This document shows positions 1-8,586 of a stretch of 64,000 nucleotides of DNA, piece after piece; within the stretch, counting starts at the first letter, position 1; the number at the start of each line of letters is the position of its first letter. Made by a program: the position numbers and the translations under genes. The notes beneath the pieces were generated by a model, which worked only from the letters and a program-made list of their open reading frames with translations, ran no database searches and was not told the DNA's origin. The DNA is from Hymenobacter fodinae (lineage in GTDB: Bacteria > Bacteroidota > Bacteroidia > Cytophagales > Hymenobacteraceae): assembly GCF_004745825.1 (NCBI RefSeq), contig NZ_SRLA01000002.1, positions 992,001 to 1,056,000 on the forward strand, read 5' to 3'.

Positions 1-265
1 ACTTGGGCCGCTGATTTCAGATAAGCAATAGGATTTTGCATGTACAACAGAAGCGCGAAGCATAAACTTTTGCGCAACCTACTCTGCAAAGTGATAGGGA
101 CATGATAAACTGCAAAATCGGCGACAAGTAAGAAACTCAAGCGTATTGCTAAGCCTGATAATATGGTTGGTTTAGCACCAGCAAACTCCTCTGTACGGGA
201 AGGGCGCTGATGAGCGTTTGGGCTGTAGTAGCTACCTTGGCCGGCGAAACTGTGCTTAGCTGACT
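1..265. other. Upstream intergenic region
   Basis: No convincing gene is visible here. A short open frame on the minus strand (149-340) overlaps the start of the response regulator and has no recognisable protein features. The segment probably carries the promoter of the two-component operon, but I see no clear -7 box or operator, and no copy of the TTTTAAC direct repeats found upstream of the SulP gene. Confidence 0.6.
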
Positions 266-943
266 ATGAAAATTCTGCTCGTTGAAGACGAACCAAAGGT
301 TGCTTCCTTTCTGCATCAGGGCCTCACTGAGCAACAGCACACTGTTGATTTAGCTTTAGAAGGAGTACTAGGTTTGCGACTGGCACTGGCGGGAGGGTAC
401 GATCTGATTATTCTGGATACGCTGCTGCCCGGATTGAGTGGCCTAGAGGTTTGCCGGCAGGTGCGGGCGCACGATGCGGGCGTGCCTATTTTGATGCTTA
501 CGGCCCTTGGAGAAACCGATGATAAAATTAGGGGCTTGGATGCTGGGGCCGATGACTACTTGGTTAAGCCCTTTGCTTTTCAGGAACTGCTGGCCCGCAT
601 CAGGGCGCTGGCGCGCCGCCGCCACGAAGCACCCGCGGCTCAGGCGTTGCTTCGCCTTGCCGATCTAACACTCGACCCCGCCAGTAAGGTAGTGCAGCGG
701 GCGGGGCAGACCATTCAACTCACGGCTCGGGAGTTTGCACTGCTTGAATACCTGTTGCGCCAGCAGGGCCGGGTAGTTTCGCGGGTAGATATTTTGGAGC
801 ACGTCTGGGAAACCAACTTCGATACGGGTTCCAATGTCATTGACGTGTACATCAACTTCTTGCGTAAAAAAATTGATAAGGATTTCACTCCCAAGCTTAT
901 TCATACGCTGGTAGGCATGGGCTACGTAATGAAGGAAGACTGA
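266..943 (+). CDS. OmpR/PhoB-family response regulator
   Basis: A cytoplasmic DNA-binding response regulator of 225 aa, the normal family length. The receiver domain (about 1-115) has the acidic pocket E7/D8, the phosphoacceptor D51 in LIILDTLLPG, T79 and K101 in VKPF. The C-terminal winged helix (about 125-225) contains the typical LTAREFALLEYLL and RVVSRVDILEHVW stretches. The ATG at 266 starts directly with the beta-1 motif MKILLVEDE, so the start is firm. A histidine kinase begins 99 bp downstream on the same strand and is the obvious partner. The SulP gene further downstream has direct repeats of the kind this family binds, so it is the best candidate target (inference). Confidence 0.95.
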   Translation: MKILLVEDEPKVASFLHQGLTEQQHTVDLALEGVLGLRLALAGGYDLIILDTLLPGLSGLEVCRQVRAHDAGVPILMLTALGETDDKIRGLDAGADDYLVKPFAFQELLARIRALARRRHEAPAAQALLRLADLTLDPASKVVQRAGQTIQLTAREFALLEYLLRQQGRVVSRVDILEHVWETNFDTGSNVIDVYINFLRKKIDKDFTPKLIHTLVGMGYVMKED

Positions 944-1042
944 TACTTGGTGCTGGTGGCGGACTAACGGGCGCCCGCACTGTTCTGCTGTACACCGGCA
1001 CTTGGCCATCAATTCGCCAACTCACCTCTATCAACCGATTTC

Positions 1043-2449
1043 ATGACTATACGCACCCGTCTGGCGCTGCAGTTTGCGGCTATTCTGGCCGTTACCTTGC
1101 TAGTGTTTTCGGTGGTGATTTACTTTTTCACTTACCACTCACGACGGGAGTTCTTTTCCGAAAGCCTTTTTGCCCGCGCCCGCATTGTAGCGCACGTGTA
1201 TCTCGATGGCACCAACCGCGGCGACGAAGACAGTCAAGCGTCGTACCGGCGCTACCTGCGGCAGTTTTACCGCACCTTGCCCGAAGAAGAAGTGCGCGTA
1301 TTTGACGCTCAGAACCACGTCGTGTTTCAGGAAGGTCGGCCAGGACAGCAGTCGGATCTGATGCCGTTTCTGGAACAGGTGCGCTATGATGGCCGGGAGG
1401 TAGTGTTAGAGTCTGATTACCGGCAAACGGTAGGCCTGCTCTACCGCGATGCACGCCGGGGCGATTTTGTAGTAGTGGCTTCTTCCGTGGATGCCGACAG
1501 CCGCCAGAAGCTCAACGATCTTCGCGCGGTTCTTACGAGTGGCCTACTGGCGTCTTTTGTTATTGTCGGTATAGGCGGTTGGTTTTTTGCTGGTCAGGCC
1601 TTGCGTCCTATGCAGCGTATTGTGCAGGAGGTAGATAGCATCACGGCTTCTGACCTGCACCGTCGGTTGTCGCAGGCCGATGGGCAGGATGAAGTGTCGT
1701 TGCTGGCGGGTCGCTTTAACCGGCTGCTTGATCGGTTGGAAACAGCCTTTGCCGGACAGCGGACCTTTGTGCGTGATGCCTCTCACGAGTTGCGTACCCC
1801 GCTTACCGTACTCATCGGGCAGTTGGAAGTAGCCTTGCTGCAGCAGGAGCGCACCCCGCAGCAGTACCGCCAAGTGCTGCAAAGCACCCTGGATGCGGCC
1901 CGGCTGCTGAAAGACCTTACCAACGGCTTGCTTCAAATTGCCCGGGCCTCCGACGACCCTTCGCAGGTGCCGCTGACCCTGGTACGCCTTGATGAACTGC
2001 TGCTGCAGGCTCACGAAGAGGTGCTGCGCCGCCACCCCACCTGTCGAGTTGATTTGGACTTTAGCGAGCCTATGGGCCCGGCTCGAGTAGCGCCCTACGC
2101 TGTGCACGGCAACGAGGCGCTGCTACTTTCTGCTTTCCTGAATATTCTGGAAAATGCCTGCAAGTTCTCGGTAGGACGGAGCGCACCGGTTGTTGCTGCG
2201 CTCCGGGGACCAGTAGGGCGGGTGCAGTTGGAAGTGCGCGACCAAGGAGTGGGCATGACGGATTCTGACCGCCGACAGGTGTTTGTGCCCTTCTTCCGGG
2301 CCGACGCCGTGCGGAATGTACCGGGCCACGGCATTGGGCTACCGCTCACGGCTAAAATAATGGAGCTGCACGGAGGAGAAGTGCGCGTGGAAAGTGAGTT
2401 AGGCCAGGGCACCACCGTGGTACTTGACATGCCCGCCGCCTTAAGTTGA
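1043..2449 (+). CDS. Membrane sensor histidine kinase
   Basis: A 468 aa inner-membrane kinase, partner of the preceding regulator. TM1 is at about 8-30 and TM2 at about 163-183, enclosing a periplasmic sensing domain of roughly 130 residues without a recognised ligand-binding fold. A HAMP linker follows (about 184-237). The dimerisation/phosphoacceptor helix has H248 in RDASHELRTPLT. The ATP-binding domain shows the N box (NILENACKFS), G1 (DQGVGM) and G2 (GHGIGLPL). Length and order are those of classical EnvZ/CusS-type kinases. The signal is unknown; proximity to a bicarbonate/sulfate transporter and a carbonic anhydrase suggests anion or CO2 status, but that is inference. Confidence 0.94.
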   Translation: MTIRTRLALQFAAILAVTLLVFSVVIYFFTYHSRREFFSESLFARARIVAHVYLDGTNRGDEDSQASYRRYLRQFYRTLPEEEVRVFDAQNHVVFQEGRPGQQSDLMPFLEQVRYDGREVVLESDYRQTVGLLYRDARRGDFVVVASSVDADSRQKLNDLRAVLTSGLLASFVIVGIGGWFFAGQALRPMQRIVQEVDSITASDLHRRLSQADGQDEVSLLAGRFNRLLDRLETAFAGQRTFVRDASHELRTPLTVLIGQLEVALLQQERTPQQYRQVLQSTLDAARLLKDLTNGLLQIARASDDPSQVPLTLVRLDELLLQAHEEVLRRHPTCRVDLDFSEPMGPARVAPYAVHGNEALLLSAFLNILENACKFSVGRSAPVVAALRGPVGRVQLEVRDQGVGMTDSDRRQVFVPFFRADAVRNVPGHGIGLPLTAKIMELHGGEVRVESELGQGTTVVLDMPAALS

Positions 2450-2602
2450 TAGGCACATAAAGTAGGGAAGGATATAGCCCTCGGAACCACAGGATACATT
2501 ATGTTTTATCGGCTGCCAAACAGCGTAATGAATACTATGTATCTACTTAGTAAAGCAATACTTGTGCATGTTTCAAGTAGCTGAAAAAAAAGTGGTTATA
2601 CA

Positions 2603-2642
2603 TTTTAATTCGCTTTTAACTCTCTTTTAACGCGGGCTTAAC
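2603..2642 (+). promoter_or_regulatory. Four 11-bp-period TTTTAAC direct repeats
   Basis: The sequence shows TTTTAAT (ending 2609), TTTTAAC (ending 2620), TTTTAAC (ending 2631) and GCTTAAC (ending 2642), each exactly 11 bp from the next. OmpR/PhoB-family regulators bind head-to-tail dimers on 11-bp direct repeats, and Pho boxes of Bacillus and cyanobacteria use similar TTAAC words. The array lies 70 bp before the SulP start and downstream of an OmpR-type regulator/kinase pair, so it is the likely binding site of that regulator. Confidence 0.6.
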
Positions 2643-2712
2643 AAGCATCAGGTACACTTGCATTACTCCTTGCCTCAAAGGCTAGGTATCGATCCTGTTA
2701 CTCCCCTCCCGC

Positions 2713-4320
2713 ATGTTAAAATCCCGCCTGGCTTCGTCGGCTAATGCCGCTGCCCCTGCCCCCGCCGGCGCTGCTGGCTATTTTAGCACCCTCGGCCAAG
2801 ATGCGCCTTCGGGATTGGTAGTATTTCTGGTGGCGCTGCCCCTATGCCTTGGTATTTCGTTGGCTTCGGGGGCGCCTCTGCTAGCCGGCATCATTACGGG
2901 CATTGTGGGGGGAGTGCTGGTTTCGTGGGCAAGCGGCTCACAACTCAGCGTGAGCGGTCCGGCGGCTGGCCTGACGGCTATTATGGTGGGAGCCATTCAC
3001 ACGCTAGGCTCATTTGAGGCAGTGCTGGTGGCCACTATGATAGCAGGGGTATTGCAGATAGGCCTAAGCCTAGCCCGTGCCGGTATTATTGGTTTGTACT
3101 TTCCTACCTCCGTTATCCGTGGGATGCTGGCCGCCATTGGCCTTATCCTGATTCTTAAGCAAATTCCGCACTTCCTTGGGGCCGATACGGACTACTTCGA
3201 GGACATGGACTTCCTGCAGTTTAATGGGCAGAACACGTTTTCGGCAATTGGGGCGGCGGCAAATGCCATCAGCTGGGGCTCGGCCCTAATTGGGGTTATC
3301 TCGCTGGCAGTGTTGCTACTGTGGGACAGTAAAGTAACGCGAAACATAAGGGCGTTGCGGCTAGTGCCCGGTGCCCTGATTGTGGTATTACTGTCTATTG
3401 GCCTGAATTTCTTGCTGGGCCGCCTAATGCCAGCTCTGCAAGTGCGGCCCGAGCATCTGGTGAAGCTTCCGATTATTACCTCCTTCGACAGCTTAGTGGC
3501 GGAACTGCCGCGCCCCGATTGGAGTGCTTTGTCTAGAACGTCTACCTACGTACTGGCCTTTACTATTGCCATTGTGGCTTCTTTGGAGAGCCTTCTGAGC
3601 GTAGAAGCTGTGGATAAGCTTGATCCCCACAAGCGTACCACCCCGCCCAACCGGGAGCTGATGGCGCAGGGTACGGGTAACATCGTGGCGGGCTTCTTAG
3701 GTGGCCTACCACTCACGGCCGTAATTGTGCGGAGCTCAGCCAACATTAATGCCGGCGCACAAAGCAAAATGTCGGCCTTTATCCACGGCACATTGCTGTT
3801 GCTAAGCCTGCTGTTTCTGGCCCCTATGCTGAACTGGATTCCGCTTTCGGCGTTGGCGGCAGTGCTATTGGTTGTAGGGTTTCGCCTGACCAAGCCAGTT
3901 CTTTACCGCACTCAGTGGCAGTTGGGGTGGCAGCAGTTCTTGCCCTTCATTGTTACAATTGTGGCCATTCTGTTCACCGATTTGCTCAAGGGTGTAACCA
4001 TTGGGCTGGCAGTGGGCATTTTCTATATCCTGAAGGCCAACTACGAATCGGCTTTCTTTCTGCACGAAGAGACGCCCCGCCAGGGTGGACATGTGCACCT
4101 GAAGCTTGCTGAGCAGGTTTCCTTCCTGAATAAAGCCAGCATTGTCAAAGTCCTGAACTCCCTTCCTGATGGCTCCCATGTGGTGCTAGATGGTACTGGA
4201 TCGGCTTCAATTGACTACGATGTGCTGGAAGCCATTGAAAATTTTCGCCTCTCCGCCCATGAGCGGAACATCGACCTGGAGTTGCGCGCCATTCCTCAGG
4301 TGCAGGTGCTAGGCCACTAA
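2713..4320 (+). CDS. SulP-family anion (bicarbonate/sulfate) transporter
   Basis: A 535 aa inner-membrane transporter with about 10-12 hydrophobic segments (about 30-425) and a C-terminal cytoplasmic STAS-like domain (about 440-535, with the helix-strand run VVLDGTGSASIDYDVLEAI). The N-terminal part shows the SulP hallmark DAPSGLVVFLVALPLCLGIS, and the conserved segment ESLLSVEAVDKLDPHKR is present. SulP proteins move sulfate, bicarbonate or other anions. A beta-carbonic anhydrase gene follows 93 bp later in the same direction, a pairing that favours bicarbonate (BicA-like) as substrate; this is inference from context. Transcription is probably controlled by the upstream two-component pair through the repeats at 2603-2642. 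Confidence 0.92.
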   Translation: MLKSRLASSANAAAPAPAGAAGYFSTLGQDAPSGLVVFLVALPLCLGISLASGAPLLAGIITGIVGGVLVSWASGSQLSVSGPAAGLTAIMVGAIHTLGSFEAVLVATMIAGVLQIGLSLARAGIIGLYFPTSVIRGMLAAIGLILILKQIPHFLGADTDYFEDMDFLQFNGQNTFSAIGAAANAISWGSALIGVISLAVLLLWDSKVTRNIRALRLVPGALIVVLLSIGLNFLLGRLMPALQVRPEHLVKLPIITSFDSLVAELPRPDWSALSRTSTYVLAFTIAIVASLESLLSVEAVDKLDPHKRTTPPNRELMAQGTGNIVAGFLGGLPLTAVIVRSSANINAGAQSKMSAFIHGTLLLLSLLFLAPMLNWIPLSALAAVLLVVGFRLTKPVLYRTQWQLGWQQFLPFIVTIVAILFTDLLKGVTIGLAVGIFYILKANYESAFFLHEETPRQGGHVHLKLAEQVSFLNKASIVKVLNSLPDGSHVVLDGTGSASIDYDVLEAIENFRLSAHERNIDLELRAIPQVQVLGH

Positions 4321-4413
4321 GCTAGGCCATACTACTGGCCAAGCACTAGCTTTCCCACCAGCATCATCTGACGCACTTACTTCCCCTAAACCCACCCCTC
4401 AACCAACTTGTGT

Positions 4414-5190
4414 ATGAAAGGCATTGAGCCAATTCTGGAGAATAACCGCAAATGGGTAGATAAGCAGCGCGCTGCCGACCCTCAGTTTTTTGAGCGGCTG
4501 GCCGATGGCCAGAAGCCGCGCTACCTGTTCATTGGCTGCTCCGATTCACGCGTGCCCGCTAGCGCCATTACGGGCACCGGCCCCGGCGAAATGTTTGTGC
4601 ACCGCAACATTGCCAACATGGTAGTGCACACCGACTTCAACCTGCTTTCGGTGCTGCAATACGCCGTAGAAGTGCTGGGCGTGCAGGATATCATGGTGGT
4701 AGGCCACTACGGGTGTGGGGGCGTAGCTGCCGCTGCTACCAACAAGCAGTACGGCCTCATTGATGGCTGGCTCACCAACATCCGCGACGTAATTCGGGTC
4801 CACGAAACGGAGTTTTTACGCATCAAGGATGAGGAGCAGCGCCTGCGCCGCCTAGTAGAGCTAAACGTGATTGAGCAGGTGCGCAACCTAGCCAAAACCA
4901 ACATCATCCAGAACGCCTGGAAAACGGCTAACCCGCCCCGTCTGCACGGCCTAGTGTATGATATCAAAGAAGGCCTGCTGAAGGACTTGGAAGTGGAAGG
5001 CGCCCAGCTAACGGAGCTAGCCCACATCTACAGCACCGAAATTGCGGCTCACGCCGAGAAGGTGCTGGAAGAGCAAGTAGGTCAGGAAGTAACAGAAAAC
5101 CGTCCGTCGTTGCTGCCTTCTAAGGAAGCAGCCAGGGAAGAGAAAAAAGCAGAAAAGAGCGAGGAAAAGCAGCTGAATAAAGTCAGCTAG
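4414..5190 (+). CDS. Beta-class carbonic anhydrase
   Basis: Interconverts CO2 and bicarbonate in the cytoplasm using zinc. The 258 aa protein has the beta-class ligands C42, H98 and C101 and the Asp-Arg dyad D44/R46 in GCSDSRVPAS, followed by VVGHYGCGGV. I start it at the ATG at 4414 (MKGIEP); a TTG two codons earlier would add only M-C. The last 40 residues form a charged Glu/Lys tail that ordinary family members lack. It follows the SulP gene and probably shares its transcript, supplying or consuming the transported bicarbonate. The TAG stop lies inside a CTAGGCCTAG palindrome and a terminator follows at 5253. Confidence 0.94.
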   Translation: MKGIEPILENNRKWVDKQRAADPQFFERLADGQKPRYLFIGCSDSRVPASAITGTGPGEMFVHRNIANMVVHTDFNLLSVLQYAVEVLGVQDIMVVGHYGCGGVAAAATNKQYGLIDGWLTNIRDVIRVHETEFLRIKDEEQRLRRLVELNVIEQVRNLAKTNIIQNAWKTANPPRLHGLVYDIKEGLLKDLEVEGAQLTELAHIYSTEIAAHAEKVLEEQVGQEVTENRPSLLPSKEAAREEKKAEKSEEKQLNKVS

Positions 5191-5252
5191 GCCTAGTCGT
5201 CTCACCAATATCATCGGGCGTAGTCTGAGGGGAGTGCGCCTTCGATGTGTGG

Positions 5253-5286
5253 AACCGCCGCAACCCTTTGGGTGCGGTGGTTTTTT
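5253..5286 (+). terminator. Intrinsic terminator after carbonic anhydrase
   Basis: A stem (ACCGCCGCAACCC paired with GGGTGCGGTGGT, one bulge and one mismatch) with a short TTT-containing loop is followed directly by six T. It lies 63 bp after the carbonic anhydrase stop and ends the SulP operon. Confidence 0.85.
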
Positions 5287-5342
5287 GCATTTTAAGGGTG
5301 GTATATCGTAGCGCTTGTACCATTTGGAAAAATCCGCAACAA

Positions 5343-5379
5343 AAAAGGCCGACTTTCTCAGACAGGAAAGGCGGCCTTC
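5343..5379 (-). terminator. Intrinsic terminator of the fructan operon
   Basis: The arms AAGGCCG/CGGCCTT and CTTTC/GAAAG form a stem of about 12 bp with one bulge. On the minus strand the stem is followed by a run of T (six A on the plus strand at 5341-5346). It lies 18 bp beyond the stop of the last GH32 gene. Confidence 0.85.
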
Positions 5380-5396
5380 TTCAAAGCAACAAGTGG

Positions 5397-6923
5397 TTAT
5401 TTCACCGTGCCTGCGAGTTTCGAGTAGGAGAGGGCTTCAAGCGTAATGCCCGTGGTTGAGCGGAGCGTAAGCTGAGTGAAGGGCTGCTTGGGAAAGAAAA
5501 TTTCCGTCATGGTGGTCAGGCCTCCGTCGGCGAATAGCTCTACGGAAGTGACATCGAAGAGCAATGTAAGGTCGGCGGCCGGCGAGGTAGCAAGGCGAGG
5601 CCCGGAGTGGCGCCCAGCAAATGTGGAGCTGAAACCCGAAAGGCCGGCTTTGCTACGGTCGATGTAGTACTGGTTCGCCTGTTTATCGTAGCCAATGACC
5701 AACTCTTCGCCGCCCGCATTAGATAGCACTACGGCAACGTCTTGCAACTGCTTGGTGTTGAGCTTGAGCTGAAACTGAGGGGTAGTGAGCTTGATCTTGT
5801 CAGACAGCGCTAGCTCCGGTTTTACCGTCAGATTTTTCAGGGTTTGGGCGGGCTGGGCCAGCTTAGCAACTTCAGGGGACGGGGTTGAAGCAAGGTAAAT
5901 TTCAGAGCCTACCTGCTTCAGGGCTAGGTCGCGCGGGGCCGTCATGGCGCTGCGCCAGGGCGAGGTGGGCACCTGGTTGGCGTATTCCCAGTTACTCATC
6001 CAGCCCAGGAAAATTTTGCGGGCGCCGGTGTTGCCCCAGGTTACGCCGGCGTAGTCGTCCTTGCCCCAGTCAATCCACTTTTGCGTTGCGGTTTGGGGCG
6101 TGAAGGTTTTGCCGTCGAACTGGCCTACGAAGTACTGCGTAGCCGAGCCGCCGTTGGGTCCACCGGGGTTGATGCTCACCAGCAGCACCCAGTAGGTTTT
6201 GCCGTTGAGCGTGAGTGGAAACAGGTCGGGGCACTCCCACACGCCGCCGTGGGCGCCTAGCTTCTCGCCAAACTCACTAAGCTTGGTCCACTCCTTCAGG
6301 TTGGGGGAGGAGTAGAATGTGATACGGTCTTTGGTGGCTAGCGTCATTACCCACTTGTTGGCCGCCGTGTTCCAACTCACTTTCGGGTCGCGGAAATCCT
6401 GAATGCCGGGGTTGGGCAGCACGGGGTTGCCCTCGTACTTCGTCCAGGTTTTGCCTTCGTCGAGGCTGTAGGCCAGGCTTTGGTACTGGTGCTTCTGGGT
6501 ACCTTTCTTTTCCTCGTCGGGATTGTGATGGGTGAAAATAGCTACCAGGGGCACCTGCCCATTCTTGCCGAAGCCCGAGGTGTTTTTCTCATCGAGCACG
6601 GCGCTGCCCGAGAAAATCATTCCCAGCTTATCCGGAAACAGGGCAATGGGTTGCTCCTTCCAGTTCACCAAGTCTTGGCTGGTAGCGTGGCCCCAGTGCA
6701 TGGGCCCCCATACCATTGCCTCAGGGTAATGTTGGAAGAACAGGTGGTAGGTGCCTTTGTAGTACACCATACCGTTGGGGTCGTTCATCCAGTGGGCGGC
6801 GGGCGTGAAGTGGTAAGCCGGCCGGTATTGCGGCGTGGCCGGCGGCACTGGTTTAGCAGGCTGCGACTGGCCTAGGACCGTGAAGCTGGCCAGGGAAAGG
6901 GCCAGAAGAAGAGCGTTTTTCAT
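5397..6923 (-). CDS. GH32 fructan hydrolase, copy 1
   Basis: A secreted or periplasmic beta-fructosidase (levanase/inulinase/invertase group) that releases fructose from fructans or sucrose. The 508 aa precursor has a type I signal peptide (about 1-19, ending VLGQ) rather than a lipobox. GH32 motifs are intact: nucleophile D48 in WMNDPNG, transition-state D179 in FRDPKV and acid/base E230 in WECPDL. The five-blade propeller covers about 35-340 and a C-terminal beta-sandwich about 345-505. It is the last gene of the minus-strand fructan operon and a close paralogue of the neighbouring GH32. Exo- versus endo-action and levan versus inulin preference cannot be read from sequence alone. Confidence 0.94.
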   Translation of the reverse strand: MKNALLLALSLASFTVLGQSQPAKPVPPATPQYRPAYHFTPAAHWMNDPNGMVYYKGTYHLFFQHYPEAMVWGPMHWGHATSQDLVNWKEQPIALFPDKLGMIFSGSAVLDEKNTSGFGKNGQVPLVAIFTHHNPDEEKKGTQKHQYQSLAYSLDEGKTWTKYEGNPVLPNPGIQDFRDPKVSWNTAANKWVMTLATKDRITFYSSPNLKEWTKLSEFGEKLGAHGGVWECPDLFPLTLNGKTYWVLLVSINPGGPNGGSATQYFVGQFDGKTFTPQTATQKWIDWGKDDYAGVTWGNTGARKIFLGWMSNWEYANQVPTSPWRSAMTAPRDLALKQVGSEIYLASTPSPEVAKLAQPAQTLKNLTVKPELALSDKIKLTTPQFQLKLNTKQLQDVAVVLSNAGGEELVIGYDKQANQYYIDRSKAGLSGFSSTFAGRHSGPRLATSPAADLTLLFDVTSVELFADGGLTTMTEIFFPKQPFTQLTLRSTTGITLEALSYSKLAGTVK

Positions 6924-7033
6924 ACGGGTGGGAAGAGGTAAGCAGCAAACAGGCCAGCTATGTGACTGCTGAGAGAAGCGAATTAGCTTTATCTAAAGCG
7001 TTACCGAAGCGACTGTGGTCTATTAGGATTGCC

Positions 7034-8533
7034 TCACAGTTTACTGGTGAAGGAAGCGTAGGTGAGCTTCTGCACGACAAAATTGCCGTTGGAGCGCAGT
7101 TTGAGTGTACTAAGAGGTTGGGTAGGAAAAAATAGCGCTGTCATTACTGTCAGGCCTTGATCGGCAAACAGCTCCACGGAACCGGCATCAAAGAGCAGAA
7201 TCAGGTCTGCCGTCGTCGTGTTAGCAAATCGTGGGGCCGTGTGGCGAGAAGCAAACTTGTCGCTGAAACTGCTTTGCCCGGCTTTGGTGCGGTCGATGTA
7301 GTACTGCTTGGCCTGTGCATCGTAGCCCAGCACCAGCTCTTCGCCTTTGCTATTCGAGAATACCAGCGAGAAGTCGGTGAGCTGCTGAGTAGTAAGCTTT
7401 AGCTCATACTTATCGCCGACGGGCTTGAGCTTAGGAGTCAGATCGACTTCCTGGCTTACAGTTACGTTTGGCAGCGTAATCGGCGCCTGAAAAGCGGCAG
7501 CTACTTCCTGTACCGGTTGCGAGGCCAATAAGAGCTGGTTGCCTACCTGCCGCAACGCTAATTCACGAGGAGCGGTCATGGCGCTGCGCCAGGGCGAGGT
7601 AGGCAAGGCACTGGCGTACTGCAGGTTCGTCATCCAACCTATGAAAATTCGGCGGTTGCCAGTGTTATTCCAGGTTACGCCGGCGTAGTTATCGGGGCCA
7701 TAGTCGAGCCACTTGGTGTCGGTGGAAAGCGGCGTGAAGGTTTTGCCGTCGAACTGGCCTATAAAGTATTGCGTGTTTCTGCCGCCGTTATTCAGGTTCA
7801 CGGTCAGCACCCAATAACTTTTGCCGTTGAGAGTGAGCGGATATAAATCGGGGCATTCCCACACGCTACTATGTACGCCCACTTTTTCGCCAAACTCACT
7901 GAGCTTGGTCCAATTCTTCAAGTTAGGAGAGCCATAAAAGTTGATGCGGTCCTGAGCTGCTAGCGTCATAACCCATTGCTTGCTGGCTTCGTGCCAGCTC
8001 ACTTTCGGGTCGCGGAAATCCCGTATGCCGGGGTTGGGTAGCACCGGGTTGCCAGCATATTTGGTCCACATATTACCAGCGTCGGTGCTATATGCTAGGC
8101 TCTGATACTCAAACTTATTCTGTCCGTTCTTCTCAGCTTTAGGGTTATGATGAGTGAAGATGGCCACTATGGCATTCTTGCCGAAGCCCGCCGTGTTGTT
8201 GGCATCTACCACCGCGCTGCCCGAGAAAATATAGCCTAGGCTATCCGGAAACAAAGCAATAGGTTTCTCCTGCCAGTTTACTAGGTTGGTACTTGTTGCA
8301 TGGCCCCAGTGCATAGGGCCCCATACCATTGCCTCAGGGTAATGCTGAAAGAACAGGTGGTAGGTGCCTTTGTAGTACACTATGCCGTTGGGGTCGTTCA
8401 TCCAGTGGGCGGCGGGCGTGAAGTGGTAAGCTGGCCGGTATTGCGGCGTGGCCGGCGGCACCGGCTTGGGCTGCGACTGGCCTAGGGCCGTGAAGCTGGA
8501 CAGGGAGAAAGCTAGGAAAAGAGCTTTTTTCAT
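7034..8533 (-). CDS. GH32 fructan hydrolase, copy 2
   Basis: A 499 aa tandem paralogue of the downstream gene with the same role. Its signal peptide (about 1-19) is nearly identical, and D47 (WMNDPNG), D175 (FRDPKV) and E226 (WECPDL) are all present. The two proteins are very similar in the N-terminal 110 residues and more diverged in the C-terminal sandwich. The 17 bp immediately upstream of both start codons are the same, so the duplication included the leader. The gene is 53 bp downstream of the fructokinase stop in the same operon. The pair may divide linkage or chain-length preference (inference). Confidence 0.94.
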   Translation of the reverse strand: MKKALFLAFSLSSFTALGQSQPKPVPPATPQYRPAYHFTPAAHWMNDPNGIVYYKGTYHLFFQHYPEAMVWGPMHWGHATSTNLVNWQEKPIALFPDSLGYIFSGSAVVDANNTAGFGKNAIVAIFTHHNPKAEKNGQNKFEYQSLAYSTDAGNMWTKYAGNPVLPNPGIRDFRDPKVSWHEASKQWVMTLAAQDRINFYGSPNLKNWTKLSEFGEKVGVHSSVWECPDLYPLTLNGKSYWVLTVNLNNGGRNTQYFIGQFDGKTFTPLSTDTKWLDYGPDNYAGVTWNNTGNRRIFIGWMTNLQYASALPTSPWRSAMTAPRELALRQVGNQLLLASQPVQEVAAAFQAPITLPNVTVSQEVDLTPKLKPVGDKYELKLTTQQLTDFSLVFSNSKGEELVLGYDAQAKQYYIDRTKAGQSSFSDKFASRHTAPRFANTTTADLILLFDAGSVELFADQGLTVMTALFFPTQPLSTLKLRSNGNFVVQKLTYASFTSKL

Positions 8534-8586
8534 ACGGGTGGGAAGAGAAGAAAAGAACCTGTACTAGCAGAGAAGCAGCTACTGGT

